A DNA stretch of 64,000 nt from contig NZ_WMBB01000001.1 of NCBI RefSeq assembly GCF_009708175.1, positions 620,001-684,000 on the forward strand, written 5' to 3'. The notes under the pieces were generated by a model. That model had not been told where the DNA came from. It saw only the letters and a list, made by a program, of their open reading frames with translations, and did not search any database. The position numbers and the translations under genes are program-made. This DNA comes from Nocardia aurantiaca (GTDB lineage: Bacteria > Actinomycetota > Actinomycetes > Mycobacteriales > Mycobacteriaceae). Each line of letters opens with the position of its first letter. Position 1 is the first letter of the stretch. This document shows, piece by piece, positions 34,070-44,350 of the stretch.

Positions 34070-34708
34070 TCAACGGCGGATCTTCCGAGCCAGATCCTCG
34101 CCCAGCAGCACGAAAACGTCGGTCGTCGCGTCGATGAGCTCATCGCGGGTCATGGGCAGGTCGCCCTGGAGCCAGGCGGCGAGGGTCTGGACCAGGCCGC
34201 CGACCAGGTAGGTTGCCCGGAAACCGATCACGGGTTCCGGGTCGCCCTCGGTGAGTCCGTAGAAGTCGATGCCCTCGGCGGCCACGATATTCGCGAACGC
34301 GTTGATCGTATGCGTTGTGCGGGTGCGCAATTCGGGGGTGGCGGAGCTGACCACCAGGGCCACCCGGGCCTTGCGCGGATCGTCGGTGAGGACATGGATG
34401 CCCGCGGTGATGGCGGCGTGGGCCTTGGCGCGCGGGTCGTCGGGGGCGGTGTGCAGTCCGCTGAGCAGGGCGGCGGCCAGCTCCTCGGCGATGGTGTCGA
34501 ACAGCGCCGACAACACGGCGTCGCGGCCGTCGAAGTTCTCGTAGTAGTAGCGCTCGTTGAGGGCGGCGCCGGTGCACAGCGCTGAGACGGTGAGCTTGTC
34601 GATGCCCTGGGTGCCGAGGATGTCGAGGGCGGCGTCCAGGAGGGCAGCGCGACGCTGGGCGCGGCGTTCGTCCGCGGAGATGCCACCGTAGGTCCGTTGC
34701 CCGGTCAC
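34070..34708 (-). CDS. TetR family regulator
   Basis: 212 residues. N-terminal helix-turn-helix: RRAALLDAALDILGTQGIDK, VSALCTGAALNERYYYENFD. The ERYYYENF form of the recognition end is a known TetR subgroup. It is divergent from an MpaB-type oxygenase gene, with repeated TTCTGG/CCAGAA half-sites in the 113-bp gap, and probably represses it and itself. The GTG start at 34708 has no Shine-Dalgarno, so leaderless translation or a later start is possible. Confidence 0.87.
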   Translation of the reverse strand: MTGQRTYGGISADERRAQRRAALLDAALDILGTQGIDKLTVSALCTGAALNERYYYENFDGRDAVLSALFDTIAEELAAALLSGLHTAPDDPRAKAHAAITAGIHVLTDDPRKARVALVVSSATPELRTRTTHTINAFANIVAAEGIDFYGLTEGDPEPVIGFRATYLVGGLVQTLAAWLQGDLPMTRDELIDATTDVFVLLGEDLARKIRR

Positions 34709-34714
34709 GAATCG

Positions 34715-34757
34715 ATTCTGGCACGGCCGCGATTCTGGAAGAAGCTCTTGCCAGAAT
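34715..34757. promoter_or_regulatory. TTCTGG/CCAGAA operator cluster
   Basis: ATTCTGGCA (34715) and ATTCTGG (34732) face TGCCAGAAT (34749-34757), giving nested inverted repeats; a further TTGCCAGA lies at 34779-34786. They occupy the divergent promoter between the TetR and MpaB genes. Confidence 0.6.
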
Positions 34758-34821
34758 GTCGAATCTGGGGGACTCTATTGCCAGATGCGATGGCCCGCAT
34801 CACACCGATTGGGAGGCGACG

Positions 34822-35766
34822 ATGCCTGCACGTGCGGCTCAGAGCGGCTATTTCTCCGACGACTCGATGATCCGGCGAGTCATGCGCAGACGCGCGGTCG
34901 GGCTCACCTACGGCCAGCGAGCCCTGGTCATCGGCGCGGTCCATCCGCTGCTCTACGTCGGAACCGCCGAGAACACCCAGCATCGGACCACCCCCTACAC
35001 CCGGCTCGCGCTCACCGGCCGCCTGTTCGAAGCGGTCTCCCTGGGCACCCGCGAAGAAGCCGACCGCGCACGGGCTTTCACCCGCAAGCGGCACGCCCCG
35101 GTCGACGGCGTGCTCCCCGAATCCGCGGGCGCGGCCAATCCGGCCGGCACCCGCTACTCGGCCAATGACCCGCATCTGATGTTCATGACCATGGCCTTCA
35201 CCTTCGACTCGGCCGAGGTCATGCACGATCTGCTGGTTCGCCGCCTCACCCCGACCGAACGCGAAGGGCTGTACCAGGACTACGTGCGCTGGGGCGAACT
35301 GTTCGGCATGCCCCGCGGCGCCGCGCCCTGCACCTACCGCGAATTCCGTTCCTACTTCGACGGCTACCTGGCCTCCGACGAGCCCCACCTCACCGAGGAG
35401 GCGAAACTGGTCGGCTCCTACCTCATGGGCCAGCGCGTCGCGCACCCGCTGCCGGTGCCGATCCGGCAGGCCCTCACCGGTTTCTCCCTGCTGGTTCAGG
35501 GCAGCCTGCCCAAGCGGGTCCGCGCGATGTACGAGCTCGAGTGGGGCCTGCGCGAAGAGGTCGCATTCCGCGGCCTGGCCCGCGCCGTCCGCACCGCCCA
35601 CCTGTCCCCGCCGCTGGTCGGCAACCCGCTGACCGCGCCCATGACCGGCCCCAGCTATCCCCTCTACAAGCTGGCCACCCGCCGCGAACAGCGCCTGCTC
35701 GACTCCGGTCGCCCCAGCATGCCGGGGGTGGATCCGCGCCCGCTGTCTGACCGAATCGGCGCGTGA
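34822..35766 (+). CDS. Oxygenase MpaB family protein (DUF2236)
   Basis: 314 residues matching the MpaB/DUF2236 family, haem- or metal-dependent oxygenase-like proteins common in mycobacteria and Nocardia, including latex-clearing-type relatives. Marks: GQRALVIGAVHPLLYVG, the conserved HRTTPYTRLALTG, YSANDPHLMFMTMAF (N/H metal region) and WGELFGMPRG. The substrate is unknown. GGGAGG precedes the ATG at 34822. Control by the divergent TetR protein is likely. Confidence 0.87.
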   Translation: MPARAAQSGYFSDDSMIRRVMRRRAVGLTYGQRALVIGAVHPLLYVGTAENTQHRTTPYTRLALTGRLFEAVSLGTREEADRARAFTRKRHAPVDGVLPESAGAANPAGTRYSANDPHLMFMTMAFTFDSAEVMHDLLVRRLTPTEREGLYQDYVRWGELFGMPRGAAPCTYREFRSYFDGYLASDEPHLTEEAKLVGSYLMGQRVAHPLPVPIRQALTGFSLLVQGSLPKRVRAMYELEWGLREEVAFRGLARAVRTAHLSPPLVGNPLTAPMTGPSYPLYKLATRREQRLLDSGRPSMPGVDPRPLSDRIGA

Positions 35767-35799
35767 GCGGCTGCTTCGGCAGATGACCCAGAGGGGCCC

Positions 35800-35985
35800 G
35801 CGGCCACACGCGAGGAGGGCGGAGCGCACGATTCTGGACTGCGGGTCGACAGACCTCCGCCTCGGCGCGGGGGAGCGAACGGGCTCCAGAGACCTGCGCC
35901 TCGGCGGAGCGGAGAATCGAGACCTCCGCGCTGCGTCCCCACGCTCGGCCGTGAACCCGCCCCGGAGCGCAGCGGAAGGGCGAAT
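35800..35985. repeat. Dispersed intergenic repeat, copy B (inverted)
   Basis: On the minus strand this block reads CGGGTTCACGGCCGAGCG, GAGGTCTCGATTCTCCGC and GGCGCAGGTCT, matching copies A and C. It also has internal direct repeats of AGACCTCCGC/AGACCTGCGC at roughly 40-bp steps. It fills the gap between the MpaB gene and trpS. Confidence 0.55.
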
Positions 35986-35988
35986 TAA

Positions 35989-37023
<1,035 letters not shown>

Positions 37024-37060
37024 AGCGGCCGCAGCGCGTCGGTTGTGCGGAGGTGGCGGT

Positions 37061-38074
37061 GTGTTCGGGAACGTCAAGGCGTGGATCACAGGGCAGATCC
37101 AGCGCCGCCCCTGGCTGGATCACATGGTCCGTGCCGCCGGGCGCTACCAGCGCCGGCGTGGCGACCACTACGCCGCGGGCATCACGTATTTCACCGTGCT
37201 GTCGCTGTTTCCGCTGCTCATGGTGGGATTCGCGGTGGCGGGCTTCGTGCTTTCGCGGAATCCGCAGTGGCTCACCGATATTCAGGACAAGATCGTCCAG
37301 AATATCCCGGGCGAGGCGGGCGGCCAGATCAACGACCTGATCCACCAGGCCGTGGAATCGCGCACCGGCGTGGGCTCCGTCGGTCTGGTGACCGGCGCCT
37401 ATGCCGGGCTGGGCTGGATAGGCAACCTGCGGGCCGCGCTCACCGAGCAATGGGATCAGCCCACCGAGCAGCGAAACTGGTTCGTCGCCAAACTCTCCGA
37501 CCTGATGGCGCTGATCGGCCTGTTCCTGGCGATCCTCGTCTCCCTCGGCCTGTCCGTGCTGGCCTCCGGCGGGCTGATCACCACACTGCTCGAGCGCCTG
37601 CGCGTGCACGAGACGACCTCGGCGAAGATCCTGATCACCGTGGCCTCGCTACTGCTGGCGGTGCTCGCGAACTGGGCGGTCTTCGTCTGGATCATCGCCC
37701 GGCTGCCCCTGCACCCGGTCACCTTCCGCAGCGCGGCCCGGGCGGCCATGATCGCCGCGATCGTCTTCGAGGCCTTCAAACAGCTGGCCTCGGTCATTCT
37801 GAGATCGGTGGTCAACGGCCCGGCAGGGGTGGTGTTCGGCCCGATCATCGGCCTGATGGTCTTCAGCTACTTCACCGCGCGCATCATTCTGTTCGCCACC
37901 GCCTGGGCGGCCACCGCCTCGGAAAACGAAGTGCCCGCTGATATTCCGCCACCCGCCCCGGCGATCATCCGGCCTCGGATGACGGGGCCAGGACTCTCGT
38001 CCGGAGCGGGCGCGGCCTGGTTCGGCGCGGGAGCCTTTGTCGGAGCGCTGCTTTCAACCCTGCGCCGCCGCTGA
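37061..38074 (+). CDS. YihY/virulence factor BrkB family membrane protein
   Basis: 337 residues with about six membrane helices. Family marks: RRRGDHYAAGITYFTVLSLF, then a loop and helices around LSDLMALIGLFLAILVSLG, and the late WIIARLPLHPVTFRSA and GPIIGLMVFSYFTARI. The family is widespread with no settled function (not RNase BN). GTG at 37061 has GGAGG 7 nt upstream; longer frames upstream overlap trpS. Convergent with dacB. Confidence 0.9.
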   Translation: MFGNVKAWITGQIQRRPWLDHMVRAAGRYQRRRGDHYAAGITYFTVLSLFPLLMVGFAVAGFVLSRNPQWLTDIQDKIVQNIPGEAGGQINDLIHQAVESRTGVGSVGLVTGAYAGLGWIGNLRAALTEQWDQPTEQRNWFVAKLSDLMALIGLFLAILVSLGLSVLASGGLITTLLERLRVHETTSAKILITVASLLLAVLANWAVFVWIIARLPLHPVTFRSAARAAMIAAIVFEAFKQLASVILRSVVNGPAGVVFGPIIGLMVFSYFTARIILFATAWAATASENEVPADIPPPAPAIIRPRMTGPGLSSGAGAAWFGAGAFVGALLSTLRRR

Positions 38075-38224
38075 CGCGGTTCGATGCGACGCTCCGATTG
38101 GCGCCGCCGAACATGGTCCAGTCGCCGTGGTGCAGGTCGTGGTCCCAGCAGTGCCACTTCTCGGCGGTCGCGGACGCGGCGGCGGCCGACCAGCCGACGG
38201 GGAACCAATCACCGACCGACGAGG

Positions 38225-39517
38225 TCAGCGGCGGCGGCTCACCCTTCGCGCGGCCAGCAGCAACGCCAGCACCAGCAAGACGCCGCCGATCATGAGGCCC
38301 AGTCGCAGATCGTGGCGGTCGGGGCGTGAACCGGGGTCGGCGTCCGGCGTGGGGTCGGTGCGCGCGGGCGGACTCGCCAGCGCCACTGAGAAATTCGCGG
38401 ACTTCGCGCCGCCGTCCGGCATGGTCCCCACACTCGCGCCGCTGGGCAGCGCGAAGGCGTAGTCGAGCAGCTTGGCCGCCTGCTCCCAGGGCCGCAGCGG
38501 CCGCACATCAGCCTTCAACAGCGTCACTACGTAGCGATGGCCATTGCGCGCCGCGGCCGCCACGAAGGTCTGCCGGGCATCGTCGGTATAACCGGTCTTG
38601 CCGCCGATCGCACCGTCGTATTCGTAGAGCAGGTGGTTGTCATTGGCGATCGGGAAGCCCGGATGATCCTTGTCGTCAGGGTTTTTCGGGTCGGCCGGGA
38701 AGCCTGGGAAGTCCACCTGCTCGGTGTGGATCAGCTCCGCGAACAGCGGCAGCGTCATCGAATGCCGGAACAGCAAGGCCAGGTCGTAGGCCGAGGTGCT
38801 CATGCCCGGACCGTCCAGCCCCGACGGTGTGGCGGCCCGCGTGTCCAACGCCTGCAACTGTCTCGCCAGCGTGTTCATCCTGGCGACCGTGGCGTCGTCC
38901 CCGCCCAGCTGTGTCGAGATGGCATGCGCCGCATCGTTTCCCGACGCCATGATGAGCGCCTGGAACAGCTGCTTGTTGGTGTAGCGTCCGCCCGGTCCGA
39001 TGCCGACCCGGGTGCCGTCGGCATTGGCATCGTCCTGGGTGCCGGTCACGATGTCATCCAGGTTGAGCGCCGGAATCGCCACCGCCGCCAGCAGCACCTT
39101 GATGGTGGAGGCCGGGCGATACCGCCCGTGCGGATCCTTGGCCGCGATCACCCGCCCGGTATCCAGATCCGCCACCTCCCAGGCGGTGGCGGAAATCCCC
39201 TCCGGCACCGGCCCCGCGCCCGACGGCAGGATCACCCCGCAGCCGCCCAGCTGCGTGCCGCCGATCGGCGGATCCGGGATCGGCAGCGCCGCGGGGGCGG
39301 TCTGTCCGGGCTCGGGCACCTCGGAGGTGTCGATGGGCGGCGGCGGAGCGGTCTTGTTCGGGCAGCTGTCGGTGCCGGGTGTGGCGAACGGCGTTGTCGT
39401 GGTGGACGGTTGGGCATGCGCGGTGCCCGGTAGCGGTCCGCAGGCTACGCCCGGGAACGCGGTGAGGCCGGCCGCCAGGACCGCGGTGGTCAGAAGGGTG
39501 GCGCGCCGGCGCCCCAT
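38225..39517 (-). CDS. dacB: D-alanyl-D-alanine carboxypeptidase (DacB1-type PBP)
   Basis: 430 residues from the ATG at 39517. Signal peptide MGRRRATLLTTAVLAAGLTAF, a Pro-rich region, then a peptidase S11 domain: STIK (active Ser) in RPASTIKVLLA, SGN in ALIMASGNDAAH and KTG in AIGGKTGYTDDARQTF. A C-terminal membrane anchor (GLMIGGVLLVLALLLAA) ends with RRVSRRR. It trims peptidoglycan pentapeptides outside the membrane. Starts at 39547 and 39589 are also open; none has a good ribosome site, so the start is uncertain. Convergent with the YihY gene. Confidence 0.92.
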   Translation of the reverse strand: MGRRRATLLTTAVLAAGLTAFPGVACGPLPGTAHAQPSTTTTPFATPGTDSCPNKTAPPPPIDTSEVPEPGQTAPAALPIPDPPIGGTQLGGCGVILPSGAGPVPEGISATAWEVADLDTGRVIAAKDPHGRYRPASTIKVLLAAVAIPALNLDDIVTGTQDDANADGTRVGIGPGGRYTNKQLFQALIMASGNDAAHAISTQLGGDDATVARMNTLARQLQALDTRAATPSGLDGPGMSTSAYDLALLFRHSMTLPLFAELIHTEQVDFPGFPADPKNPDDKDHPGFPIANDNHLLYEYDGAIGGKTGYTDDARQTFVAAAARNGHRYVVTLLKADVRPLRPWEQAAKLLDYAFALPSGASVGTMPDGGAKSANFSVALASPPARTDPTPDADPGSRPDRHDLRLGLMIGGVLLVLALLLAARRVSRRR

Positions 39518-39633
39518 GGCCCGGCGCGAATACCTGCGGATGCTCATCGCGCCCGACTTTATCGCCGACCGGTCGCCCCGGCGCGCCATGGCCCGCGGTG
39601 CGGTGGTGACCGTGTCGTCGGTTGGGGGAGTGG

Positions 39634-40305
39634 CTAGTTCGCGGTGTGGGTGACCGGGCAGCCGTGCGCCAGGGGGCCGAGCAGCTGGTTGTTGTCGTAG
39701 AAGTGCTCGAGCTCGAGGATGCGCAGGTCCTCGGAGACCTTGGCGATGGTGACGCCGTACATCTCGATGAGTTCGCCGGTGGGCTGGTGGCCCTTGTACT
39801 CACCCTCGAACTTGCCCCAGTGGCGCCACTTGAAGGTGACGGTCGGCGGGCCGGACAGCACCTCGAGCACCTCCCAGAAGAGGCCGCCCGGGAACGCGGT
39901 GTGGAAGATCTTGTGCGAGGACTCGAAGTTCTCGCCCGCGGCGTCATAGAAGGGGTTGTCGCCGATCAGGATGTTGTAGGACCCGATGCGCGCGAATTCC
40001 TCTGCGTCCTGCCAGGTTCCGCCGTTGACGCGGCCGCGGTAGTGCTCGGCCACCAGCGAGACCCAGGTGGCCGGATCCTTCTTGTGCGAGACCTCCATCT
40101 CGAAGACCTTCACCAGCTCTTCGACGATGTGCTCCAGCGAATCCGGTGCGTGCTGGGTGGTGCGCTCGACCGGGATGACCACCTTGCTCAGGTGGTAGTC
40201 GGGCGCGCCTTCGCGCCAGTCCTCCGGTGCGGCGGCGGCGATGACGGCGTCGCGGCCCTGCAGGTGCAGCGGGGTCTCGACGGATTCGGTTGCTTGGTCG
40301 GTCAT
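39634..40305 (-). CDS. SnoaL-like / nuclear-transport-factor-2-fold protein
   Basis: 223 residues that resemble SnoaL-like polyketide-cyclase proteins of the NTF2 fold: FARIGSYNILIGDNPFYDA, TVTFKWRHWGKFEGEYKGH, GELIEMYGVTIAKVSEDLRI and ELEHFYDNNQLLG. Catalytic role is unknown; related Nocardia proteins are annotated as ester cyclase or hypothetical. TGAGG lies 6 nt before the ATG at 40305. Divergent from the DHA2 pump at 40546 with 240 bp between, a region rich in repeat motifs, so shared regulation is possible. Confidence 0.7.
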   Translation of the reverse strand: MTDQATESVETPLHLQGRDAVIAAAAPEDWREGAPDYHLSKVVIPVERTTQHAPDSLEHIVEELVKVFEMEVSHKKDPATWVSLVAEHYRGRVNGGTWQDAEEFARIGSYNILIGDNPFYDAAGENFESSHKIFHTAFPGGLFWEVLEVLSGPPTVTFKWRHWGKFEGEYKGHQPTGELIEMYGVTIAKVSEDLRILELEHFYDNNQLLGPLAHGCPVTHTAN

Positions 40306-40387
40306 TTCGTGCCTCACGTGTCCAGACCCATTGGGGGGTCGGCGATCTCAGAACGGACCGCATGACGGTAGCAGCACGGGGACTTCG

Positions 40388-40538
40388 TGTCGCGACAAGC
40401 ATTTGGGACTCCGGTATCAGATGGCGGAATGGTGACACGCCCCATTCGGCCCCCTGTCCAACGGATGACACGACAAGAATTGACAGTATCGACCAAATGG
40501 TAGACGCTCTCATTATCGACAAACATCCAAATGATTGG
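40388..40538. promoter_or_regulatory. Repeat-rich divergent promoter (TGTCGCGACA; CCAAAT elements)
   Basis: A 10-bp palindrome TGTCGCGACA at 40388-40397, then ATTTGG (40401), CCAAATGG (40493) and CCAAATGATTGG (40527-40538). TTGACA at 40480-40485 may be a -35. Candidate operators for the TetR protein encoded at the end of the MFS gene. Confidence 0.4.
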
Positions 40539-40545
40539 AACTGTC

Positions 40546-42060
40546 ATGAAGGCTCAGGGAGTGCGCCGCTGGCTGGCGCTGGGCGCCCTGGCGGTCGCCA
40601 TGCTGACCATCAGCCTCGATGTGACCGTGCTGACGGTGGCCCTGCCCACCCTCGCCGTGGACCTGCACGCCGATACCTCCGCGCTGCAGTGGTTCAGCAG
40701 CGCCTACACCCTGGCCCTGGCCGCCTTCATGCTGCCCGCGGGGGCGCTCGGCGACCGCTACGGCCGCAAGAAGTTCCTGCTCGCCTCCCTGCTGCTGTTC
40801 GGCGTCGCGGCGGTGGTCTGCGCGTTATCCACCACCTCGGGTGAGCTCATCGCCGCCCGTGTGGTGCTGGGCGCCGCGGCGGCGGCCATGATCCCGCTGT
40901 CGATGGCGGTGATCCCCGCACTCTTCCCCGACCAGCAGGACCGGCAGCGCGCCCTCAATATCTGGATCACCTCCACCGCCATCGGCATGCCGCTGGGCCC
41001 GGTCGTGGGCGGCTGGCTGCTGCAGCACTTCTGGTGGGGCTCGGCCTTCCTGCTGAACGTGCCGCTGGTGATCGTCGGCGCCATCGCGGTCGCGCTCCTG
41101 GTGCCCGAATCCCGCAGCGCCGGCACCTTCCGCATCGATCTGCCCGGGGTGGCGTTGTCCACGGCCGGAATGCTCGGCCTCACTTACGGTTTCATTCGTT
41201 GCGGCCAGGCCGGCTGGGGCAATGGCGCGGCCTGGGCGGCCATCGTAGCCGGAGTGCTGGCGCTCGGGGCCTTCCTGTGGTGGCAGCGCCGGACGGCACA
41301 TCCGCTCATCGACGTCGCCCTCTTCAGCGCGCCCGGATTCCGCTGGGGCACCGTGTATCTGGTACTCGTCAACTTCGCGATGTTCGGCCTGTTCTTCACC
41401 ATGCCGCAGTACTTCCAGGCAGTGCTCGGCGCCGACACCCTCGGCAGCGGCCTGCGCCTGCTGCCGCTCATCGCCGGACTCGCGCTCGGCTCCCGAGTCG
41501 TGGACCGGCTCGAGCCCAAGGCTGGGCTGCGGATCGTGCTCACCACCGGATTCGCGCTGCTGGCGGGCGGAGTCGGCATGGGCGCGCTCATCACCGTCGA
41601 CAGCGGCTACGGCTTCGCGGCCATCTCCCTGGTCCTGCTCGGCATCGGCATGGGATTCGTGATGCCCAGCGCAATGAACCTGGCCATGGGCGACCTCACG
41701 CCGGAGCGGGCCGGATCGGGATCGGCTCTGCTGCAGGCGCTTCGGCAGGCCGCCGGCACCATCGGCGTGGCGGTGCTCGGCACCGTGCTGTCCACCCGGT
41801 ACCGCTCCGATCTCGGCGACCTGAACCATCAACCCATCGCCGACGGCGTGAACGCCGGTGTCGCCGTGGCCCGCAAGCTCGGCGACCCCGCCGCCCTGCA
41901 CCAGGTGCAGACCGCGTTCATCGGCGGCATGAGCGCGATGCTGTGGGTCTGCACCGCGATCTGCGTAGCCGCCATGATGCTGGCCGCTGTCTTCACCCGG
42001 AGCCGGACACGTGTCGAGGAATCCGGCGCGGATGCGGGACAATCGGTCCATGTCGGCTGA
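40546..42060 (+). CDS. DHA2-type MFS transporter (drug/metabolite exporter)
   Basis: 504 residues, about 14 membrane helices. [17 protein letters not shown] in helix 1, motif [14 protein letters not shown], and the helix-5 motif [16 protein letters not shown]. Substrate class is hydrophobic drug or natural product by family. The ATG at 40546 is preceded by no strong ribosome site; an in-frame ATG at 40531 is an alternative. The TetR gene overlaps its 3' end by 11 bp, so pump and regulator are one unit. Confidence 0.9.
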   Translation: MKAQGVRRWLALGALAVAMLTISLDVTVLTVALPTLAVDLHADTSALQWFSSAYTLALAAFMLPAGALGDRYGRKKFLLASLLLFGVAAVVCALSTTSGELIAARVVLGAAAAAMIPLSMAVIPALFPDQQDRQRALNIWITSTAIGMPLGPVVGGWLLQHFWWGSAFLLNVPLVIVGAIAVALLVPESRSAGTFRIDLPGVALSTAGMLGLTYGFIRCGQAGWGNGAAWAAIVAGVLALGAFLWWQRRTAHPLIDVALFSAPGFRWGTVYLVLVNFAMFGLFFTMPQYFQAVLGADTLGSGLRLLPLIAGLALGSRVVDRLEPKAGLRIVLTTGFALLAGGVGMGALITVDSGYGFAAISLVLLGIGMGFVMPSAMNLAMGDLTPERAGSGSALLQALRQAAGTIGVAVLGTVLSTRYRSDLGDLNHQPIADGVNAGVAVARKLGDPAALHQVQTAFIGGMSAMLWVCTAICVAAMMLAAVFTRSRTRVEESGADAGQSVHVG

Positions 42061-42670
42061 GACTGCCTCCGCTCCGCCTCCGGCCACGATGAAGACCGCG
42101 GCCGGAGGCGGACTGCGTGAACGAAAGAAGGAACGCACCCGCCGCACCATCCGCACGGAGGCGTTCCGGCTGTTCCGGGAGCAGGGCTACAACGAGACCA
42201 CGGTCGAGCAGATCGCCGCCGCGGCTGATATCTCGCCGAGCACGTTCTTCCGCTACTTCCCCTCCAAGGAGCAGGTAGCGCTGGCCGACGACCTGGATCC
42301 GATCGTGATCGCGGCCATCGAGGCCCAGCCGAAGGACATGACCCTGCTCGCCGCGTTCAAACAGGCCACCCTGGACGCCTTCGCCGCGCTCACCCCCGAG
42401 GAATTCGCCTTCGAGAAGGAACGCGTCGAACTGCTCCACTCGGTGCCCGAACTGCGGGGCGCGGTCGCCCAGGAAATCCAGCGCAATGTGGGGATGATCG
42501 CCGAGATCGCGGCGCGCTGGACCGGGCGCGCCTCGGACGATTTCGAGGTCCTGGCCTTCGCCGGCGCGCTCACCGGCGCCATGATGGCCTTCATAGACCG
42601 CGATCCGTTCTCCTCCGAGCAGATCATCCGCGTCATCGACTTCCTCGAGACGGGCATGTCCTCGCTCTAG
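42050..42670 (+). CDS. TetR/AcrR family regulator co-transcribed with the MFS gene
   Basis: 206 residues. [20 protein letters not shown] leads to the helix-turn-helix [20 protein letters not shown], then [15 protein letters not shown]. It belongs to the same LRERKK-type subgroup as the TetR at 13795 and is also paired with a DHA2 pump, which suggests the two pump-regulator pairs are related. The ATG overlaps the MFS stop by 11 bp. Confidence 0.9.
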   Translation: MSAETASAPPPATMKTAAGGGLRERKKERTRRTIRTEAFRLFREQGYNETTVEQIAAAADISPSTFFRYFPSKEQVALADDLDPIVIAAIEAQPKDMTLLAAFKQATLDAFAALTPEEFAFEKERVELLHSVPELRGAVAQEIQRNVGMIAEIAARWTGRASDDFEVLAFAGALTGAMMAFIDRDPFSSEQIIRVIDFLETGMSSL

Positions 42671-42677
42671 ACCGGCT

Positions 42678-43556
42678 TCACGCCGCCAGCCGCGCCGCCG
42701 TGTCATCGGACATGGTCTCGAAGAACCCGCCGATCACATCCTCGATCTGGTTGACGGATTCGGCGCAGTACAGAATCGGCTGATAGTGGGTGATGTCGTA
42801 GGCGACGGTCCCCATGGCGTGAACGTCCAGCGACCGCAGCTCGGCCTGTCGGAACTCCTCGATCTCCCCGTACGAGGACAGCAATCCCGCACCGTAGCAA
42901 CGTACTTCGCCGCGCTCGCGCAGCACGCCGAACTCCAGCGAGAACCAGAACACGTCGGCCAGGAATTTCAGCGCCCGCTCGGTCTCGAGCCGGGCCACCG
43001 CCGCGCCGACCGTCTCGTACAGCGCCGCGAAGCGCGGGCAGGCCAATTGATTGGCGTGGCCCAGGATTTCGTGAACGGCGTCCGGCTCGGGTGTGTAGAG
43101 CGGCGCGGAGTGGTGGCGAATGTACTGGGTGGAGTGGAACATCCGGTCGGCGAAGGAGCCGAAGAACTCGCGCAGCGGCACCAGTCCGGCCGCCGGCGCG
43201 TACCGGAATCCGGTGAGCGGCGCCAGTTTCGCGGTCACCTCATCGAGCTGCGGGATGTGATCCGACGGCAACGCCAGCCGTCCGGCCGCCTCGATCACCT
43301 CGGCGCACGCGTAGCGTTCCCGCTTGCGCGCCAGTTCGGCCGAGACGATCCGCCACACCTCCTGCTCCTCCCCGGTGTAGTCGATGCGCGGCACTCGATC
43401 GCCGGGCCGGTACCCCAGGGCCATGGCGGCGATCGCATTGCGGCGGGCTCGATACACGGGGTCGTGCACGCCCGGATGCTCGTCGCTCAAGTGCACTGTC
43501 ACGTCGCCGTCGGCCCCCTTCGTGACCGGCGAGTACAGCTGAGCCTCGGTGAACAT
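42678..43556 (-). CDS. phhA: Phenylalanine 4-monooxygenase
   Basis: 292 residues of the bacterial aromatic amino acid hydroxylase family. Iron ligands are in DAVHEILGHANQL (two His) with the third ligand Glu in FWFSLEFGV; also LTGFRYAPAAGLVPLREFF and MFHSTQYIRHHSAPLYTPEPD for substrate and pterin. It converts phenylalanine to tyrosine using a tetrahydropterin and oxygen. Start at MFTEAQLYSP by family; no strong ribosome site. Convergent with the TetR gene, 7 bp apart. Confidence 0.93.
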   Translation of the reverse strand: MFTEAQLYSPVTKGADGDVTVHLSDEHPGVHDPVYRARRNAIAAMALGYRPGDRVPRIDYTGEEQEVWRIVSAELARKRERYACAEVIEAAGRLALPSDHIPQLDEVTAKLAPLTGFRYAPAAGLVPLREFFGSFADRMFHSTQYIRHHSAPLYTPEPDAVHEILGHANQLACPRFAALYETVGAAVARLETERALKFLADVFWFSLEFGVLRERGEVRCYGAGLLSSYGEIEEFRQAELRSLDVHAMGTVAYDITHYQPILYCAESVNQIEDVIGGFFETMSDDTAARLAA

Positions 43557-43595
43557 AACTCGATGCAAGCACCGGCATGTGATCTAGACAACAAA

Positions 43596-43634
43596 AGGCC
43601 GCCCAGCTGGTCAGATTGACCAGCTGGGCGGCCT
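43596..43634 (-). terminator. Terminator of the DUF gene at 43760
   Basis: AGGCCGCCCAGCTGGTCA and TGACCAGCTGGGCGGCCT form a perfect 18-bp stem with a 3-nt loop. On the minus strand it is followed by TTTTGTTGT, so it ends leftward transcription before phhA. Confidence 0.9.
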
Positions 43635-43759
43635 CGGTGTCGGTCCATGACGGGCGGCTGGCCGCCGTCAGCTGGGCATTCGTACCGGTATCGAACTGCG
43701 CGGCGAATGCCGGTCTCCCGCCGGGCCCGTTTGCAGCCGGGCCGGGCGCGAGGTGGAGA

Positions 43760-44221
43760 TCAGCGGGGTGCGTTGGCCGGGTCGAGCAGGGTCGGGGTGC
43801 GGCCCTGCTTGCGCGCCTGCCTGGCGTCCTCGAAGAACTCGCGGCTGAACAGGGCGGAGAGCACCGCGATGCCGCCGCGGTGGATGCGGAACTCGCTCTT
43901 GGTGCTGGAACCGGTCAGCCGGATGACGCGACCGGCGGCGTCCTGCGGACGGGCCATGTCCTTGACCCGGCCGCGGCCGGTCCAGCTCAGCTCGCTCTGA
44001 TCGATGACCGCGTCCTCCGGGACGAGCAGCTTGACCATGGCGTGGTCGAGGTCGGCGTGCACCACGATCTCCTGCTCGTCCTCGATCCAGGGCGAGCGCA
44101 GGTCGATGACGACGCTGCCGTAGCGCGCCTTCACCTCGAACGAGGACGAGTGGGTCCAGTCGCCCAGGTGCTTGGCGGTGGCGTGGTCGGTGTGGATCTT
44201 GACGGTGTCGGTGGCGTTCAT
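43760..44221 (-). CDS. Conserved hypothetical protein, PadR-linked
   Basis: 153 residues, no signal peptide or membrane helix. The middle reads KARYGSVVIDLRSPWIEDEQ and VHADLDHAMVKLLVPEDAVI, a beta-rich pattern resembling the C-terminal domain of LiaF/DUF1707-type proteins (cell-envelope stress), and the end is FFEDARQARKQGRTP. Function unknown. It is divergent from a PadR regulator, with three AACTAGTT palindromes between the starts, so it is the likely target gene. AAAGGGA precedes the ATG. Confidence 0.75.
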   Translation of the reverse strand: MNATDTVKIHTDHATAKHLGDWTHSSSFEVKARYGSVVIDLRSPWIEDEQEIVVHADLDHAMVKLLVPEDAVIDQSELSWTGRGRVKDMARPQDAAGRVIRLTGSSTKSEFRIHRGGIAVLSALFSREFFEDARQARKQGRTPTLLDPANAPR

Positions 44222-44287
44222 GGCTCTCGTCCCTTTCCGGGGTGGTGGTGCTGGTCGGGTTCGCCTGCTCCTCAATAGTGACATGCG

Positions 44288-44324
44288 AACTAGTTACTTC
44301 GCAACTAGTTCGTCGAAACTAGTT
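44288..44324. promoter_or_regulatory. Triple AACTAGTT operator for PadR
   Basis: AACTAGTT, itself a palindrome, occurs at 44288-44295, 44303-44310 and 44317-44324 (steps of 15 and 14 bp), with a degenerate fourth CCTAGTAG at 44333. The sites span the divergent promoter just before the padR start. Confidence 0.75.
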
Positions 44325-44350
44325 TTCGGGCACCTAGTAGGATGGGCGGC

